From positions 1 to 6,393 of the forward strand of contig JADLGS010000089.1 of the NCBI GenBank assembly GCA_020849205.1: 6,393 bases of DNA, in the 5' to 3' direction. Positions 5,245 through 6,393 of the stretch are shown piece after piece. The DNA comes from Candidatus Falkowiibacteriota bacterium (lineage in GTDB: Bacteria > Patescibacteriota > Patescibacteriia > CAIXNZ01 > JADLGS01). The first letter of the stretch is position 1. Every line of letters starts with the position of its first letter. The notes beneath the pieces are model-generated. The model made no database searches. It had not been told where the DNA came from and saw only the letters and a list, made by a program, of their open reading frames with translations. The position numbers and the translations under genes were made by a program.

Positions 5245-6339
5245 GTGTTAAAACGAATCATCATTTTTACACTTCTTTGTTTTTGCGTAGGCGGTTTTGC
5301 GTACGCAAGTTCTTTGGTTTCACTTACTGATGTCGTCACGCGCCACGCGCCAAGCACAGCAAGTGATCATACAATTCTTTTTACCAATCATGATGGAGTT
5401 GATGCTCCCACTGAATATTTTACGATTGAATTTCCAGCTGGTTTTGATCTTTCAACGCTTTTATTTTCTGATTTTGCGTTGTCGCATGGCGCGACTGGTA
5501 CGGAAAATCTTGAAACAACTGCGAGCGCTTCATCAGCGACTGAGTGGGGTGTGAGTGTGAGCGGACAAGTGATTACTCTTACGCATCCAACAACAGCGAC
5601 GGGTTCAATTATTGGAGGTGAAAAAGTTTTGGTAAAAATTGGAACTAATGCTGGTGGTGTAAACCAAATCGTGAATACTGCGACGCTTGGCAGCGCGATT
5701 GTTCGAATCAACACGAGCGCTGGTGAATATGGAGCGCTTGCGATACCAATCGCCAATGATCAAGTTGGCGTTTTGGCTGATGTTGAAAATGATATGTATG
5801 CAACGATCCAGTGGGCCGTACCTGAAATGCGTGTTGGCGCCCCAGAAACAAATGATGATGCTACTTTTTACATCGCAATGCGAACGCAAAGCGATGTGGA
5901 TAACGTCATTTTGTTCACACAACCAAGCTTAGCTAATCTTAGCAATGATGGTACATACTCAACTCCAATATACCTCGGATCGCATACACCAGGGGATTAC
6001 GACCTTACGATAAAAACGCATCAGCATTTAACCAAAAAATTAAATGATATTGCGATGGTTGCGGGTACAAATGTTTTAAACTTTTCGACACTTAATAATG
6101 CGGTTGCAAAGGGATCAGAAGTTTTGTTGGCTGGTGACATTAGTAACGCAGGAATTGATCCAGCAACACTTGGCGACGATGTCGTTAATTCAATTGATCT
6201 TTCGCTTGCGCTTAATGTGATTGATGACGACGATCCGACAGGTAACGTGCTCCGCGCAAACTTGAATCAAGATATTGTGGTAAATTCCGTTGACTTGTCG
6301 ATGATGATAAAGAATTTGGATATGGAAGGAGAATACTGA
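5245..6339 (+). CDS. Secreted protein with C-terminal dockerin-like repeats, 364 aa
   Basis: The GTG start is chosen because the signal peptide begins there: MLKR, a hydrophobic core (IIIFTLLCFCVGGF) and a cleavage site after AYA (19-21). An overlapping ATG at 5243 meets a stop after two codons. The mature protein is rich in Thr, Ala, Ser and Asp and looks like beta-sandwich surface domains: about 25-178 (with HTILFTNHDG and FTIEFPAGFDLS), then about 185-295. The segment GDYDLTIKTHQHLTKKL, followed by GTNVLNFS and LLAGDIS, resembles the linker that leads into dockerin-like tails. Two repeats follow: 298-320, ending VVNSIDLS, and 339-352 (NLNQDIVVNSVDLS), the second matching the calcium loop pattern N-x-N-x-D with N347 and D350. 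The first has about five extra residues. No sortase motif, lipobox or C-terminal membrane span is visible. The likely site is outside the membrane, with calcium-dependent folding or binding; the partner is unknown. Confidence 0.87.
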   Translation: MLKRIIIFTLLCFCVGGFAYASSLVSLTDVVTRHAPSTASDHTILFTNHDGVDAPTEYFTIEFPAGFDLSTLLFSDFALSHGATGTENLETTASASSATEWGVSVSGQVITLTHPTTATGSIIGGEKVLVKIGTNAGGVNQIVNTATLGSAIVRINTSAGEYGALAIPIANDQVGVLADVENDMYATIQWAVPEMRVGAPETNDDATFYIAMRTQSDVDNVILFTQPSLANLSNDGTYSTPIYLGSHTPGDYDLTIKTHQHLTKKLNDIAMVAGTNVLNFSTLNNAVAKGSEVLLAGDISNAGIDPATLGDDVVNSIDLSLALNVIDDDDPTGNVLRANLNQDIVVNSVDLSMMIKNLDMEGEY

Positions 6340-6354
6340 GTCACCACTAACCCA

Positions 6355-6393
6355 CGTCATTCAGAGCGAGGCATCAAGCGAGCGTGGAATCTA
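6355..6393. repeat. Start of a dispersed-repeat-like intergenic sequence (runs off window)
   Basis: The sequence beginning CGTCATTCAGAGCGAGGC and ending GCGTGGAATCTA at the window edge follows the dockerin-protein stop by 15 bases. It resembles the GTCATTCTGAGCG...GAATCT type of intergenic repeat that I recall from many bacterial genomes, with extra GAGCG/AAGCGAGCG pieces inside. It is not a continuation of the gene. Whether it is repeated in this genome cannot be seen here. Confidence 0.45.

Noticed and set aside
5388..5756. 122-aa frame on the minus strand, with other shadows over the dockerin-protein gene
   Set aside because: The + strand frame has a signal peptide and dockerin repeats; the minus frame is a codon-bias shadow.

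Overview
This 6.4-kb window looks like an ordinary chromosomal stretch from a member of the Candidate Phyla Radiation (Patescibacteria). That is an inference from style: short, mostly unrecognisable genes tightly packed on one strand, a single-chain UvrD-like helicase fused to a RecB/AddB-type iron-sulphur nuclease, and a secreted protein ending in a dockerin-like tail. TGA works as a stop for two genes, so this is the standard bacterial code and not the UGA-glycine code of Gracilibacteria/SR1. No plasmid, phage, CRISPR or transposase gene is visible. All genes are on the + strand.

Layout. Positions 1-101 hold the C-terminal end of ribonuclease HII (rnhB). A near-consensus promoter begins one base after its stop and drives a two-gene unit: a 117-aa basic protein (174-527) and a 33-aa membrane microprotein (556-657), closed by a terminator at 672-700. 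Next is a 162-aa protein with two membrane segments and a Gly/Cys-rich tail (788-1276), with its own terminator (1295-1323). It is followed by a 196-aa orphan (1393-1983) with a promoter upstream and a strong terminator (1992-2018). A GC-rich hairpin pair (2027-2048) and a 14-bp tandem repeat (2049-2104) lead into the 1019-aa helicase-nuclease (2112-5171). The last gene (5245-6339) encodes an exported dockerin-type protein. A GC-rich repeat-like sequence begins at about 6355 and runs off the window.

There is no single pathway. rnhB and the helicase-nuclease both belong to DNA maintenance (removal of RNA from DNA, and DNA end processing or unwinding). The membrane and secreted proteins belong to the cell surface. 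The small genes have good ribosome binding sites. The two largest complete genes lack them and instead have a TATAAT box exactly six bases before the start codon, which suggests leaderless transcripts.

The most interesting signals are a 45-nt in-frame insertion in the helicase gene (a GC-rich palindrome between 12-bp direct repeats), the pair of leaderless promoters with identical geometry, and the 14-bp tandem repeat that forms the helicase promoter. I found no convincing wholly new biological system.
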